DNA of 64,000 nucleotides from Thermosynechococcus sp. NK55a (GCF_000505665.1 NC_023033.1:186001-250000), one strand, 5' to 3'; shown: positions 1 through 9,421, counted from the first letter of the stretch. Program-made: numbers and translations. The notes: generated by a model from the letters alone, not told the origin.

Positions 1-630
1 GCTCACCTGCCACTGCGCCTCAAAGGCGTCCAAGAGAGCCCTTTGCACCACCGGCAAAGGGGGAAGGGACTGCCGATGGGGAACACTGCCAAAGACCTGC
101 TGCCATAGATTGGGGTCAGGGGTAAGGACAATCGAACCGTGCTGAAGGACGCGATCGCCCCGCCAGGCTTGGGCACTGCCAATGACCTTCTCGCCAGTCG
201 GTAAAACTAAATCGGCCACAGTTGCCCGTGCAAAGCAATTGATGGGAGCGTTGGCGCGATAGCGTTCCTGTCCCAACTGCAGTGGCCACCCTAGGCGCTC
301 AAATCCCACCTTCAGAAATTGACACAAATCGGCATAGACCTGCTGCCGCCGTTGCCCTAACCCCCACACCACCAAACTGTAGGTGAGGTCCCCTTGATGT
401 AAAACAGCTCGCCCACCGGTGGGTCGCCGCACCAGCTCTACAGGTTGCCCTTGCCAGTGCTGGTGTTGCCACTGCTGCGGAATTTGCCGTTGACGGTAGC
501 CAAGGGAAATGGCTGGCGGTGACCAGGTGTAAAACCGCAGACAGGGGCGATCGCTCCCCTGCCAGAGCCAGCAATCCACCGCCATTTGTACCTTCCCCGG
601 CGCTGCAAAAGGGGGAATATAACGCCACAT
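1..630 (-). CDS. Lipoate--protein ligase A family protein (C-terminus beyond window)
   Basis: Cofactor transferase of the BPL/LplA/LipB fold that attaches lipoate (or octanoate) to lysines of E2 or GCV-H domains. The protein begins MWRYIPPFAAPGKVQMAVD, a typical N-terminus of the cyanobacterial branch, and carries the RRPTGGRAVLHQGDLTYS lipoyl-binding motif followed by PTGEKVIGSAQAW with the expected substrate-contacting lysine. The ATG at 630 shares one base with the TGA of adhE (TGATG), so translation is probably coupled. 210 codons lie in the window and the 3' end is cut off. A biotin or octanoyl ligase role is possible; only the family is certain. Confidence 0.85.
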   Translation of the reverse strand, partial: MWRYIPPFAAPGKVQMAVDCWLWQGSDRPCLRFYTWSPPAISLGYRQRQIPQQWQHQHWQGQPVELVRRPTGGRAVLHQGDLTYSLVVWGLGQRRQQVYADLCQFLKVGFERLGWPLQLGQERYRANAPINCFARATVADLVLPTGEKVIGSAQAWRGDRVLQHGSIVLTPDPNLWQQVFGSVPHRQSLPPLPVVQRALLDAFEAQWQVS

Positions 631-3287
631 CAACTCGCAGGTGCTTCCTCCGGATGGTAGGCTGCCGCATCCCGCCGACACCCCATATAGGCAAGGATAT
701 ACAACTCCTTGAGGTCTTGGATCAGCGGATAGCGGGGATTGGCTCCCGTGCACTGATCGTCAAAGGCCAGTTCGGCCATGCTCTCCACCCGCTCATAGAA
801 AGCTTGATCCTCACTGTTGAGAGCCTCCTTAATCGTGGCGGGAATCTCTAACTGGGCCTTCAAATTCTCAATTGCCGCAATGAGGCGCTCCACTTTTTCC
901 TCTGGAGTCGTGCCGCCCAATTCAAGGAAGTCGGCAATTTGGGCATAGCGCTCCTTGGCTTGGGGATACTTGTACTGCGGGAAGATAGCTTGTTTCAGGG
1001 GAGCATCGGTGGCATTGTAGCGAATCACATGGGAAATCATGAGTGCATTCGCCAGGCCGTGGGGCACATGGAAGGTGGAGCCCAGTTTGTGGGCCATCGA
1101 GTGGCAAACCCCCAAGAAGGCATTAGCAAAGGCCATGCCGGCGATCGTAGCAGCGTAGTGGACTTTTTCCCGCGCCTCTGGATCGGCAGCGCCCCAGCGA
1201 TAGGCACGGGGTAGGTAGGTAAAGAGCAGTTTGATGGCCTCTAGAGCCAGTCCCTCCGTAAACTCCGTCGAGAGCACCGACACATAGGCCTCCAAGGCAT
1301 GGGTCAGCGCATCAATGCCACCATAGGCCGTCAGTTTCTTGGGCATGTGCAGCACCAAGTCGGGATCCACAATTGCCATCGTTGGGGTAAGGGCATAGTC
1401 CGCCAAGGGGTATTTAATCCCCACGCGATCGTCGGTAACCACGGCAAAGGGCGTCACTTCTGAACCCGTTCCCGAGGTGGTGGGAATTGCCACTAGGATT
1501 GCCTTTTGGCCCAAGGGAGGCAATTGATACACCCGCTTGCGAATATCCATGAAGCGCATGGCCAGGCCGTCAAACTCCACCGTTGGGTGTTCGTACAACA
1601 GCCACATCACCTTGGCCGCATCCATAGGTGAGCCACCCCCCACGGCAATAATTACATCGGGTTGATATTGCCGCAGCAACTCTAGGCCGCGCTTGACGGT
1701 ACTGAGGGTTGGATCGGGCTCCACCTCATGGAAGATGTCGTACTTGATGTCCAGTTCTGCGAGGGTGTGCACAATCGGTTCAGTGATGCCCAAGTCAAAG
1801 AGGGGTTGATCAGTCACCAGGAAGGCGCGTTTTTTCCCTGCCAGCTCACGCAGGGCAATGGGCAAACAGCCGGGTTTGAAGTAGATTTTGGGTGGCACCC
1901 GGAACCAAAGCATATTTTCCCGGCGATCGCTCACCGTTTTAATATTCAGCAAGTGACGGGGACCAACATTTTCCGATGTGACGTTGCCGCCCCAGGTGCC
2001 ACAACCAAGGGTCAGCGACGGATCTAACTTGAAGTTGTAGAGATCTCCAATTGCCCCCTGGGAAGAAGGGGTGTTAATTAGAACCCGCGCCGTTTGCAGG
2101 CGATATTTGAAATAGGCAATATCATCTTGATTGCGGGGATCGGTATAGAGCACAGAGGTATGCCCCTTGCCCCCAAAATTCACCAACTGGGCCGCAATCT
2201 CCACCCCTTTATGGAACTGGGGTGCCCGATATAAGGCCAATACCGGACAGAGTTTCTCATAGGAAAACGGCTCCTGCGGCCCCACTTCACTCACTTCGCC
2301 GATGAGTACCCGCGTCTGTGGCGGCACTTGGATATTGGCCATTGCTGCAATGGTGGCTGCCGATTGACCAACAATGGCGGCATTGAGGCGACCATCCTTC
2401 AGGAGTAGTTGGGCCACCTGCTGCCGTTCCTCAGGGGAGAGAATGTAGGCACCTCGCCGTTGAAACTCAGCTTTGACCGCGTCATAAATCTCATCAACAA
2501 CAATCACTGCCTGCTCCGAGGCACAGATCATGCCATTGTCAAAGGCCTTACTGAGGAGAATCGAACTCACCGCCGTGGGAATATCGGCTGTGGCATCAAT
2601 GAGCACGGGGGTATTCCCCGCCCCGACCCCGATCGCCGGATGGCCAGAGGAATAGGCTGCCTTGACCATGCCCGACCCCCCCGTGGCCAAAATCAGCTTG
2701 ATCTGCGGGTGCTGCATCAGGGCTTGAGAGAGTTCAATCGTCGGCTCATCAATCCAGCCAATAATATCGGGGGGCGCGCCGGCGGCGACCGCTGCATCCA
2801 AGACGACCTTGGCTGCTGCAACCGTACAGCCCTTTGCGCGGGGGTGGGGCGAAAAGATAATGCCATTGCGAGTTTTCAGGGCAATCAGTGCCTTAAAGAT
2901 GGTCGTTGAAGTGGGGTTCGTGACCGGCACCACACCAGCAATGATCCCCACCGGTTCGGCAATTTTTTGGATACCGAAAATGGGATCATCCTCAATGACG
3001 CCGCAGGTTTTTTCATTTTTGTACTTGTTGTAGATGTATTCCGAAGCAAAGTGATTTTTAATGACTTTATCTTCGACAACCCCCATGCCAGTTTCGGCTA
3101 CGGCTTGTTTGGCCAGGGGAATCCGTGCTTGGTTGGCCGCCATGGCTGCTTGGTGGAAAATGTGATCCACTTGCTCTTGGGTAAATTGGGCGTACTGACT
3201 CTGCGCCCGTTGGACGCGCTCAATCAGCCCTTCCAGATCGGCAAGGCTTTGAACGGGTGGGTAACTGTTCAAGGTTGGGGCATTCAT
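630..3287 (-). CDS. adhE: Bifunctional acetaldehyde-CoA / alcohol dehydrogenase AdhE
   Basis: Fermentative enzyme that reduces acetyl-CoA to acetaldehyde and then ethanol, reoxidising two NADH. Residues 1-440 are the CoA-acylating aldehyde dehydrogenase, with catalytic Cys255 in NGMICASEQA. From about 455 on is the iron-containing alcohol dehydrogenase with GGGSPMDAAK and the metal-ligand stretches GIDALTHALEAY and GVCHSMAHKLG. Length (885 aa) is normal for AdhE. The ATG at 3287 is chosen because AAGGAG lies just upstream; an in-frame start at 3317 has no such site. Lies 39 bases downstream of pflA and overlaps the lipoate ligase gene, so the three form one operon. Confidence 0.97.
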   Translation of the reverse strand: MNAPTLNSYPPVQSLADLEGLIERVQRAQSQYAQFTQEQVDHIFHQAAMAANQARIPLAKQAVAETGMGVVEDKVIKNHFASEYIYNKYKNEKTCGVIEDDPIFGIQKIAEPVGIIAGVVPVTNPTSTTIFKALIALKTRNGIIFSPHPRAKGCTVAAAKVVLDAAVAAGAPPDIIGWIDEPTIELSQALMQHPQIKLILATGGSGMVKAAYSSGHPAIGVGAGNTPVLIDATADIPTAVSSILLSKAFDNGMICASEQAVIVVDEIYDAVKAEFQRRGAYILSPEERQQVAQLLLKDGRLNAAIVGQSAATIAAMANIQVPPQTRVLIGEVSEVGPQEPFSYEKLCPVLALYRAPQFHKGVEIAAQLVNFGGKGHTSVLYTDPRNQDDIAYFKYRLQTARVLINTPSSQGAIGDLYNFKLDPSLTLGCGTWGGNVTSENVGPRHLLNIKTVSDRRENMLWFRVPPKIYFKPGCLPIALRELAGKKRAFLVTDQPLFDLGITEPIVHTLAELDIKYDIFHEVEPDPTLSTVKRGLELLRQYQPDVIIAVGGGSPMDAAKVMWLLYEHPTVEFDGLAMRFMDIRKRVYQLPPLGQKAILVAIPTTSGTGSEVTPFAVVTDDRVGIKYPLADYALTPTMAIVDPDLVLHMPKKLTAYGGIDALTHALEAYVSVLSTEFTEGLALEAIKLLFTYLPRAYRWGAADPEAREKVHYAATIAGMAFANAFLGVCHSMAHKLGSTFHVPHGLANALMISHVIRYNATDAPLKQAIFPQYKYPQAKERYAQIADFLELGGTTPEEKVERLIAAIENLKAQLEIPATIKEALNSEDQAFYERVESMAELAFDDQCTGANPRYPLIQDLKELYILAYMGCRRDAAAYHPEEAPAS

Positions 3288-3326
3288 GGCCAACTCCTTA
3301 GAAAAGCAATTTCTCAAATTGGCAAG

Positions 3327-4046
3327 TTATTGAACGTTGAGGTCATATTCTCGAAAGAGGGCGATCGCCCGCTGCACCTCCTCTGGACTAGCGGCTGGGG
3401 TATCAAAGAGTTCATAGGGCAACCCTAACTGCCGCCATTTGTATTCCCCCATCTTGTGAAACGGCAACACCTCCACCTTCTCAACATTGCTGAGACTAGC
3501 CACAAATTGCGCCAACCCCCGCATATTTTCGGGATCATCCGTCAGCCCCGGTACCAAAACAAAGCGGATCCAGGTCGGTTTATGAATCTCATCAAGGTAC
3601 TTGGCCAACTCTAAGGTGGGGGTAATCGTGACACTGGTGACCCGCCGATAGGTCTCCGGCAGAAAGGATTTGATGTCCAGCAAGACTAAATCAGTGACCG
3701 CCACAACTGGCTTCGCCGCCTCGAGAACGACGTAACCTGAGGTATCTAGGGCAGTGTGCAATCCCAACTCGTGGCAACGCTCAAAAATTTCGCGGACAAA
3801 CTCCGGTTGCATCAAGGGTTCCCCGCCACTGGCCGTCACGCCCCCTTGGCGCAAATAGGACTGATAGTGCTGAATGTCGGCAATCAGTTCATCCACGGTG
3901 ACGAGCTTCCCCTGATGGGGTTCACGGCAGTCAGGATTGTGGCAGTACAGACAGCGCAGCGGACAACCTTGGGTGAAAATGACATAGCGGATACCGGGAC
4001 CATCAACCGTGCCACAGGTTTCAACTGAATGAATATAGCCTGTCAC
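3327..4046 (-). CDS. pflA: Pyruvate formate-lyase activating enzyme (radical SAM)
   Basis: Radical SAM enzyme that installs the glycyl radical on pyruvate formate-lyase. The 4Fe-4S ligating Cys28-x3-Cys32-x2-Cys35 lies in GCPLRCLYCHNPDC, and SGGEP follows at about residue 74. 239 aa fits PflA (about 245). The start is a GTG with no clear ribosome binding site, so the N-terminus is slightly uncertain. First gene of the operon with adhE and the lipoate ligase, which points to anaerobic (dark) fermentation. The partner pflB is not in this window. Confidence 0.94.
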   Translation of the reverse strand: MTGYIHSVETCGTVDGPGIRYVIFTQGCPLRCLYCHNPDCREPHQGKLVTVDELIADIQHYQSYLRQGGVTASGGEPLMQPEFVREIFERCHELGLHTALDTSGYVVLEAAKPVVAVTDLVLLDIKSFLPETYRRVTSVTITPTLELAKYLDEIHKPTWIRFVLVPGLTDDPENMRGLAQFVASLSNVEKVEVLPFHKMGEYKWRQLGLPYELFDTPAASPEEVQRAIALFREYDLNVQ

Positions 4047-4585
4047 CTTTTGTTTTTGGGTTGTTTTTCAGGGAGTGTCGAAACCATCGTTAGAACCTCG
4101 GTGACAACAGATAACTTTTGCTAGCTTTTAGGGAGTTGGCGAGGACCGGCCAAAAGATTCGTTAAAATTTTGATCGCTCTTAAGAAAGTATCCCAGTTAA
4201 CAAAAACTCAGTGTTGAATGGCTCGCAAAGTCTGGCCTACGGCCTAGGAGCGCGCCTGCTCTACAGGCTTTTGAGTGTCTTCCATCCTTGGGCAAAAAGT
4301 GGTAAAGGGCTGAACTTTGGTAAAACGGTAATTTCAGCATAAAGGCAGAAGAATAATTTGGGCGCCGTCTTAATTAACTTTTAGGATTGGTGGTTGTTTT
4401 GCAACTTTTTCTAACTTTCCTAACTTAATGAAGAATTTTTAAGTTGATAATACTAGCGGGCGATCGCTCCCTCAAAGGTTGGAAGATATGACGATTGCGG
4501 CTTGGGATAATTGAATTCAATCTTGCCTTTATTCTACAAAATTCCCTTGACCTAGGCCAATTGTGCAATCGGTTACCAATTAGCC
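4047..4585. other. Intergenic region, no gene recognised
   Basis: About 540 bases between the pflA start and the plsC stop, holding the pflA promoter side and the plsC 3' side. No credible reading frame. A small hairpin, GCCTG/CAGGC with a 5-base loop (4254-4268) followed by TTTTG, is the only structure I see; it is weak. No tRNA or known riboswitch motif. Confidence 0.5.
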
Positions 4586-5242
4586 CTAGGATTGGGCACA
4601 TTTGCGAGCTTCAAGCACGGCTGCCTGCAAGGCTGCTTGCAGTTGCTGGGTGAAGTCTTGAGCCTGTTGCTTGCGGTTGCCTTCTTGCCCAGGGGTTGTC
4701 CACAGAGGTGATCCAATCCACAGCGCCACCCGAGCACGGAACTGTGGCTGCGGATGATAGGCAATACCGACGGGAAAAATCGGTAGCGGGCGATCGAGCT
4801 GCAAAACAAGGCGGGCAAGACCAGGTCTCAGAGGGCGAATCACTTGATCCCGGACAATTCCACCCTCAGGAAAGATCACCAAGGGCTGACCGGCCTTGAG
4901 AATGTCTAGAGCATGGCGCAAACTACTGGGTTGAGGACGATCCAGATTGATCGCAAAGGCACCCAGGCGGCGAATAAACCAACCCTGCACACCGCCAAAC
5001 TCAATGGCATTTGTCATAAAGCGCAGGGGATAGGGGCACACCAAGGGCAAAATGACGGGATCCCAACGACTACAGTGCTTGGGAGCAAGGACAAATCGAC
5101 CATCCCTGGGTAAATGCTCGCGACCCACAATTGTGATTTGCGAAAAGTAGAGGGGCAAAAATAGGCGATGAATGGGCCACAATCCCCAATAAAGCCACGG
5201 CAAGATGTGAGATGTGGTGGGTGCCATTTTCTGATGGCGCAT
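4586..5242 (-). CDS. plsC: 1-acyl-sn-glycerol-3-phosphate acyltransferase (PlsC family)
   Basis: Acylates lysophosphatidic acid at sn-2 to give phosphatidic acid, at the membrane, for glycolipid and phospholipid synthesis. The catalytic HX4D box is His56-CSRW-Asp61, and the glycerol-phosphate-binding motif is FPEGG at 124-128. A hydrophobic N-terminal segment (about 15-38) fits membrane association. 218 aa is ordinary for the family. GGAGGAG sits just ahead of the ATG at 5242, which favours it over the in-frame ATG five codons later. Divergent from the ABC transporter gene starting at 5316. Another lysolipid acceptor is possible. Confidence 0.88.
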   Translation of the reverse strand: MRHQKMAPTTSHILPWLYWGLWPIHRLFLPLYFSQITIVGREHLPRDGRFVLAPKHCSRWDPVILPLVCPYPLRFMTNAIEFGGVQGWFIRRLGAFAINLDRPQPSSLRHALDILKAGQPLVIFPEGGIVRDQVIRPLRPGLARLVLQLDRPLPIFPVGIAYHPQPQFRARVALWIGSPLWTTPGQEGNRKQQAQDFTQQLQAALQAAVLEARKCAQS

Positions 5243-5315
5243 CCGTTCTCCTCCGTAGCCGCCGCTACTACAATAGTAAGCCTGTAGCCCCTTGCCGCTG
5301 TCGAGGAACCAGCCA

Positions 5316-7268
5316 ATGTCGCAGCCGACCCATCGCTTTGATGCCCGTGTCTGGGGGCAGTTTCTGCGGATTGCCCAACCCTATTTTTTCCCCCGCGATC
5401 GCTGGGGCAGCAGTGTGATCTTTATCCTGCTGCTTTTTTTGGTCATTGCCCTCATGTTTGGCTTCCTCTTTGGCCTCACGGCAGCTATCACCTTTGGCCT
5501 GAATGCCCTTGCCCCTGAACTGATGGGACCAATTGCCGGGGGCCTCATGGAGATGATTCAATCCCTGTGGGCACAGCCCCTTAGCCGCAGTCTCCTGCTA
5601 GGGACAGTGATTGTCCCCCTGGGCGTCTTTGCACTGCTGCGGCAACCCCTCCTGCTTCGGTGGCAAGCATGGGCTCTCTTGGGGTTACTGCTGATGCTTT
5701 CCCTGTCCGTGAGTGGCCTCAACGTGATTATTAGCTTTGTGGGTCGCTTCTTCCAGACGGCACTGGCGGAGAAAAATGCCGAAACCTACTGGCGATTCCT
5801 TTTCGTGTATGCTGGTGTTTTTGTAGTGGGGACGCCGATTGTCGTCATTTATCGCTATGTGCGGGAATATCTAGGGTTGCGCTGGCGGGATTGGCTCACC
5901 CGTCATTTTTTGGATCGCTATTTCCAGAATCGGGCTTACTACACCATTGAAAACCAAGGGGAGATTGATAACCCTGATCAACGGATCAGTGAGGATGTCC
6001 GCTCATTTACCCAAACCTCGCTCCAGTTTTTGCTGATCATTCTTGGCGAAATTATTGACCTCATTGCCTTTAGTGGCATTCTCTGGACTATCTCACAAAC
6101 CCTAACACTGACATTGATTGGCTATGCCATTGTCGGCACTATCGTCACTGTTTTAATTGGGCAACGCCTGATTTGGCTGAATTTTAACCAACTGCGGCGG
6201 GAAGCGGACTTTCGTTATGGCCTTGTCCATGTGCGCGATAATGCCGAGTCTATTGCCTTTTATCGCGGTGAAGGCCAAGAGTCAGTGCAAGTGCGTCAAC
6301 GCTTTCTTGAAGTGCTGCGGAACTTTAACCTCTTGATTGGCTGGCAGCGAAATCTTGATTTTTTCACGACAGCCTATAACTACTTTGTGATTATTGTGCC
6401 GGCGGCGGTGGTTGCTCCCCGCTACTTTGCCGGTGAGATTGATTTTGGTTCCATTAGCCAAGCTAGTTTTGCCTTTTCCCAGGTACTGGGGGCACTCTCA
6501 ATCATTGTGAACCAGTTTACGAACCTCACGGGCTTTATTGCGGGCATTGAGCGTTTGGCAGAGTTTGATGAGGTGCTGACGAGTCCCTCCGTACCGCCTC
6601 AATCGCAAATTGAATTGGTGGAGAAGCCCTACATTGCCCTAGAACACGTGAGTGTGGATACACCGAATTTGGCACGGCGACTGGTGGAAGATGTCACATT
6701 TGCCCTTGAAGCGGGCGAAAGTGTCGTGATCATGGGACCCAGCGGTGTAGGTAAAAGTTCGCTGCTGCGGGCGATCGCCGGACTCTGGCAAAGTGGCAAT
6801 GGTCGCATTATGCGTCCACCGGTGGATGAAGTGCTCTTTTTGCCCCAACGCCCCTACATGGTGCTGGGTACGCTGCGCACCCAACTCCTCTATCCCAGTG
6901 GCGATCGCCAGACCCCTGATGACGTCCTTTTGCAGGCCCTTGATGAAGTAAACTTGGCCCATTTGCCCGATCGCGTGGGCGGACTCGACGTGGAATTGGC
7001 GTGGGATGATGTGCTGTCCCTTGGGGAGCAGCAACGACTGGCGATCGCCCGCTTGCTGCTGAATCAGCGCCCCTACGCCATTTTGGATGAAGCCACCAGT
7101 GCCCTTGACTTAGCCAATGAAAAACGGGTCTATGAGCATATTCAGCGCCTCAGCCGCAACTACATTAGTGTTGGCCACCGCGAGAGCCTGATGCAGTACC
7201 ACACCTATGTTTTAGAACTAAAGGGCGATCGTGAGTGGAAATTTTACCCTGTACGCAACATCCCCTAG
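5316..7268 (+). CDS. ABC transporter with fused permease and ATPase, SbmA/BacA-YddA-like
   Basis: Half-transporter of the ABC_membrane_2 (SbmA/BacA, ABCD-like) type: about six membrane helices in residues 25-400 and an ATPase domain after about 440. Walker A is GPSGVGKSS, the signature region is LSLGEQQRLAIARLLL (SLGEQQ in place of LSGGQ, usual in this branch), Walker B is YAILDEATSALD, and the switch histidine is in SVGHRES. Relatives import cobalamin, peptides or long-chain acyl compounds; the substrate here cannot be read from sequence. ATG 5316 is preceded by GAGGAA. 650 aa. Confidence 0.88.
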   Translation: MSQPTHRFDARVWGQFLRIAQPYFFPRDRWGSSVIFILLLFLVIALMFGFLFGLTAAITFGLNALAPELMGPIAGGLMEMIQSLWAQPLSRSLLLGTVIVPLGVFALLRQPLLLRWQAWALLGLLLMLSLSVSGLNVIISFVGRFFQTALAEKNAETYWRFLFVYAGVFVVGTPIVVIYRYVREYLGLRWRDWLTRHFLDRYFQNRAYYTIENQGEIDNPDQRISEDVRSFTQTSLQFLLIILGEIIDLIAFSGILWTISQTLTLTLIGYAIVGTIVTVLIGQRLIWLNFNQLRREADFRYGLVHVRDNAESIAFYRGEGQESVQVRQRFLEVLRNFNLLIGWQRNLDFFTTAYNYFVIIVPAAVVAPRYFAGEIDFGSISQASFAFSQVLGALSIIVNQFTNLTGFIAGIERLAEFDEVLTSPSVPPQSQIELVEKPYIALEHVSVDTPNLARRLVEDVTFALEAGESVVIMGPSGVGKSSLLRAIAGLWQSGNGRIMRPPVDEVLFLPQRPYMVLGTLRTQLLYPSGDRQTPDDVLLQALDEVNLAHLPDRVGGLDVELAWDDVLSLGEQQRLAIARLLLNQRPYAILDEATSALDLANEKRVYEHIQRLSRNYISVGHRESLMQYHTYVLELKGDREWKFYPVRNIP

Positions 7269-7865
7269 CGCTGGCGACCGCCACAATAGCCGCCACAATA
7301 AAAGTGGCGCCCTATGGAAGAGAAGTGATCGAGACAAAGAAATAGATTTCCCTGGAAGGCAGGTAGTATCACAATCTTTTTCTCAAAGGTAGAGCAATAA
7401 GGGAAGACATTCTTTTGCTTTTAATAGTCGTGAAACGGGTGGTGGCAACCTAGCCTAGAGCAAGCTGTAACATGAAGTTTTGTGCAATTAGTTTTTACCT
7501 AGTAAAGATTTTAGAATGAATATATGAATATATGTTTTTCCCTTGGGTCGCTGTTTTACTACTGCTTTTTCTATAGAAAATTTGAAATTTGGAATATTTA
7601 GAAAATCCTATAAAAGAGTTATTATAGTTATTAAGTTATTAAATATAAATATTGGGAAGATATGCTTTGTGATTGTTGGAGATGGTCTCGAGAAATCATT
7701 AAAGAAATTCTTGGTGCTTATTACAAGCGGAAGCATCTCAAAATCATCACCAATTGAGGGAAAGAAGAGAGTAAGCCATGACTGGATTTGCATTTTTAGA
7801 CTTTCTTAATAGAACCAGTTTGAATCAAACAACTACTGACCAGCTTTTATCTAAAATAACCTCAT
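7269..7865. other. AT-rich intergenic island
   Basis: About 600 bases between two convergent genes. It opens with an 11-base direct repeat (CCGCCACAATA twice, near 7279-7300) and a CGCCAC/GTGGCG hairpin at 7291-7309 just after the ABC transporter. From about 7490 the base composition turns strongly AT-rich, unlike the GC-rich neighbours. The only coding-like stretch is the glycosyltransferase remnant annotated separately. Confidence 0.6.
7570..7809 (+). pseudogene. Probable remnant of a GT4-family glycosyltransferase
   Basis: The translated stretch KSYKRVIIVIKLLNINIGK followed by FVIVGDGLEKSLKK matches the linker and first strand of the nucleotide-sugar-binding half of GT4 (group 1) glycosyltransferases, where a YKRxDxxIxAF segment leads into IVGDGPE. 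Nothing matching the acceptor-binding half lies upstream, and the downstream end (to the stop at 7809) only vaguely recalls the next GT4 motifs. The tract is AT-rich, suggesting a decayed acquired gene. A short spurious open frame is the alternative. Confidence 0.4.
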
Positions 7866-9248
7866 TCAACGGGGAGTATTCGCTCGGCACACTGTTTTGA
7901 TATTGACAAACTCCAGGAGTCCTGCCCGTCCCAGTTCGCGGCCATAACCAGATGCCTTGATCCCCCCAAAGGGTAAACGCGGATCAGACTTGACCATGGC
8001 GTTAATAAAGACAGCCCCCGCTTCCAGATCCCGCCCTAGGATCTCTGCTTCATCGCTCTCCTGTGTCCAAGCACTGGCGCCTAAACCAAAGGGTGTGGCA
8101 TTGGCCAGTTCAATGGCCGCAGTCAGGGACGATACCCGAAAGAGCATTGCCACAGGCCCAAATAGCTCTTGGGTAAATACGGGGTTATCGGGAGTGACCT
8201 CTGTCAAAATTGTCGGCGCAAAGAAATATCCCTGCTGGGTCGGTAGATCCAGAGAGCGGCGGTAAAATGCCTTGGCACCATGACTCAGGGCAAGTTCAAC
8301 TTGAGCGTGGAGTTCATCGCGGATGGCGGCGGTGGCTAGGGGGCCGAGTTGGGTGGTGGGTTCCAAGGGATCGCCAATCACCCATGCCTCGAAGGCGGCT
8401 TTCATGCCCTCGGCAAAGGTGTCATAGACAGCCTCATGGACAATAAAGCGTTTGGCGGCAATGCAGGATTGGCCATTGTTAATCATGCGCGCTTGGACAG
8501 CGGTGGCGATCGCTTGGGAGATATTCGCGCTGGGCATAACAATAAAAGGATCACTCCCCCCCAGTTCTAGAACCGTTTTCTTGAGGTGCTGACCCGCTGC
8601 TTGGGCTAGACTTTTGCCCGCTGCTTCGCTGCCCGTGAGGGTAGCCGCCTTAATCCGTGGATCCGCCACCAGATCAGCAACCGCACTGCCAGGGATCAGC
8701 AGGGTTTGAAAGACCCCCTCAGGAAAGCCCGCTTCAGTCAATAGATGAGCGATCGCCAGTGCGCACTGTGGCACATTAGAAGCGTGCTTGAGGAGAGCCA
8801 CATTCCCCGCCATTAAAGCCGGTGCCGCAAAACGAAATACCTGCCAAAAGGGAAAATTCCATGGCATCACCGCCAAAATAATGCCAAGGGGCTGGTAATG
8901 AATTGCGCTGTAGCTGGCCTCGGTGGGAATCACTTCAGGCTGCAGGAAAGTTGCCCCCTGCTCGGCATAGTAACGGCAAACCCAGGCACATTTGTCAATT
9001 TCAGCCCGCGCCTCTGTAATCGGTTTGCCCATCTCAAGGGTCATAAGGCGAGCAAGCGCCTCCCGCTGCTGTTGCAGGAGATTTGCTGTGTTTGCTAGCC
9101 ACTGGGCACGCTGTTCAAAGGAGGTCAGGCGATAGGTCTCAAAGGTCGTCGCGGCTTGGGCAATGGCTCTCTCTACTTCCTCAGCCCCGAAGGCAGAAAA
9201 GGTTTTTAAGACCTCAGCGGTTGTGGGATTAACGGACACGATTGCCAT
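7866..9248 (-). CDS. gabD: NAD(P)-dependent succinic semialdehyde dehydrogenase
   Basis: Aldehyde dehydrogenase superfamily, 460 aa. Catalytic Cys262 is in NNGQSCIAAKRF and general-base Glu228 in LELGGSDPF; GQSCIAAKRF is characteristic of the succinic semialdehyde dehydrogenase group. In cyanobacteria this enzyme, with 2-oxoglutarate decarboxylase, bypasses 2-oxoglutarate dehydrogenase to make succinate. The ATG at 9248 lies behind a weak AGGGAA. No partner gene is adjacent. Oxidation of a related aldehyde cannot be excluded. Confidence 0.88.
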   Translation of the reverse strand: MAIVSVNPTTAEVLKTFSAFGAEEVERAIAQAATTFETYRLTSFEQRAQWLANTANLLQQQREALARLMTLEMGKPITEARAEIDKCAWVCRYYAEQGATFLQPEVIPTEASYSAIHYQPLGIILAVMPWNFPFWQVFRFAAPALMAGNVALLKHASNVPQCALAIAHLLTEAGFPEGVFQTLLIPGSAVADLVADPRIKAATLTGSEAAGKSLAQAAGQHLKKTVLELGGSDPFIVMPSANISQAIATAVQARMINNGQSCIAAKRFIVHEAVYDTFAEGMKAAFEAWVIGDPLEPTTQLGPLATAAIRDELHAQVELALSHGAKAFYRRSLDLPTQQGYFFAPTILTEVTPDNPVFTQELFGPVAMLFRVSSLTAAIELANATPFGLGASAWTQESDEAEILGRDLEAGAVFINAMVKSDPRLPFGGIKASGYGRELGRAGLLEFVNIKTVCRANTPR

Positions 9249-9345
9249 AATTAAATTTCCCTATCTGGCTAGCGCCAGCGATCGCTAGCGCCTAGGACAT
9301 GGGTTCAGTATGCTAATTCTAGCGTTTGTGATAGTTCCCATCTTC

Positions 9346-9365
9346 ATTGATCAATCTTGATCAAT
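9346..9365. promoter_or_regulatory. Perfect inverted repeat upstream of fasciclin gene, candidate operator
   Basis: ATTGATCAA-TC-TTGATCAAT: 9-base arms around a 2-base spacer, each arm itself containing the palindrome TTGATCAA. It lies 57-76 bases before the proposed ATG at 9422. A related element with GATCAATC and a second GATCA sits at a similar distance before the GST gene (21221-21242). The binding protein is unknown. Confidence 0.4.
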
Positions 9366-9421
9366 GGGGCGATCGCAAACCATTGTTGTCTATTCTCATC
9401 GCAGTTTTGGGGCCCGCTTTT

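Noticed and set aside
2967-3428. Plus-strand open frame of 153 codons across adhE/pflA
   Set aside because: Lies antisense to two clearly real genes with no motif or ribosome binding site of its own.
9346-9365. FNR/CRP-type site (TTGAT-N4-ATCAA)
   Set aside because: Half-sites look alike but the outer spacing is 8 rather than 4, and the fasciclin gene has no anaerobic link.
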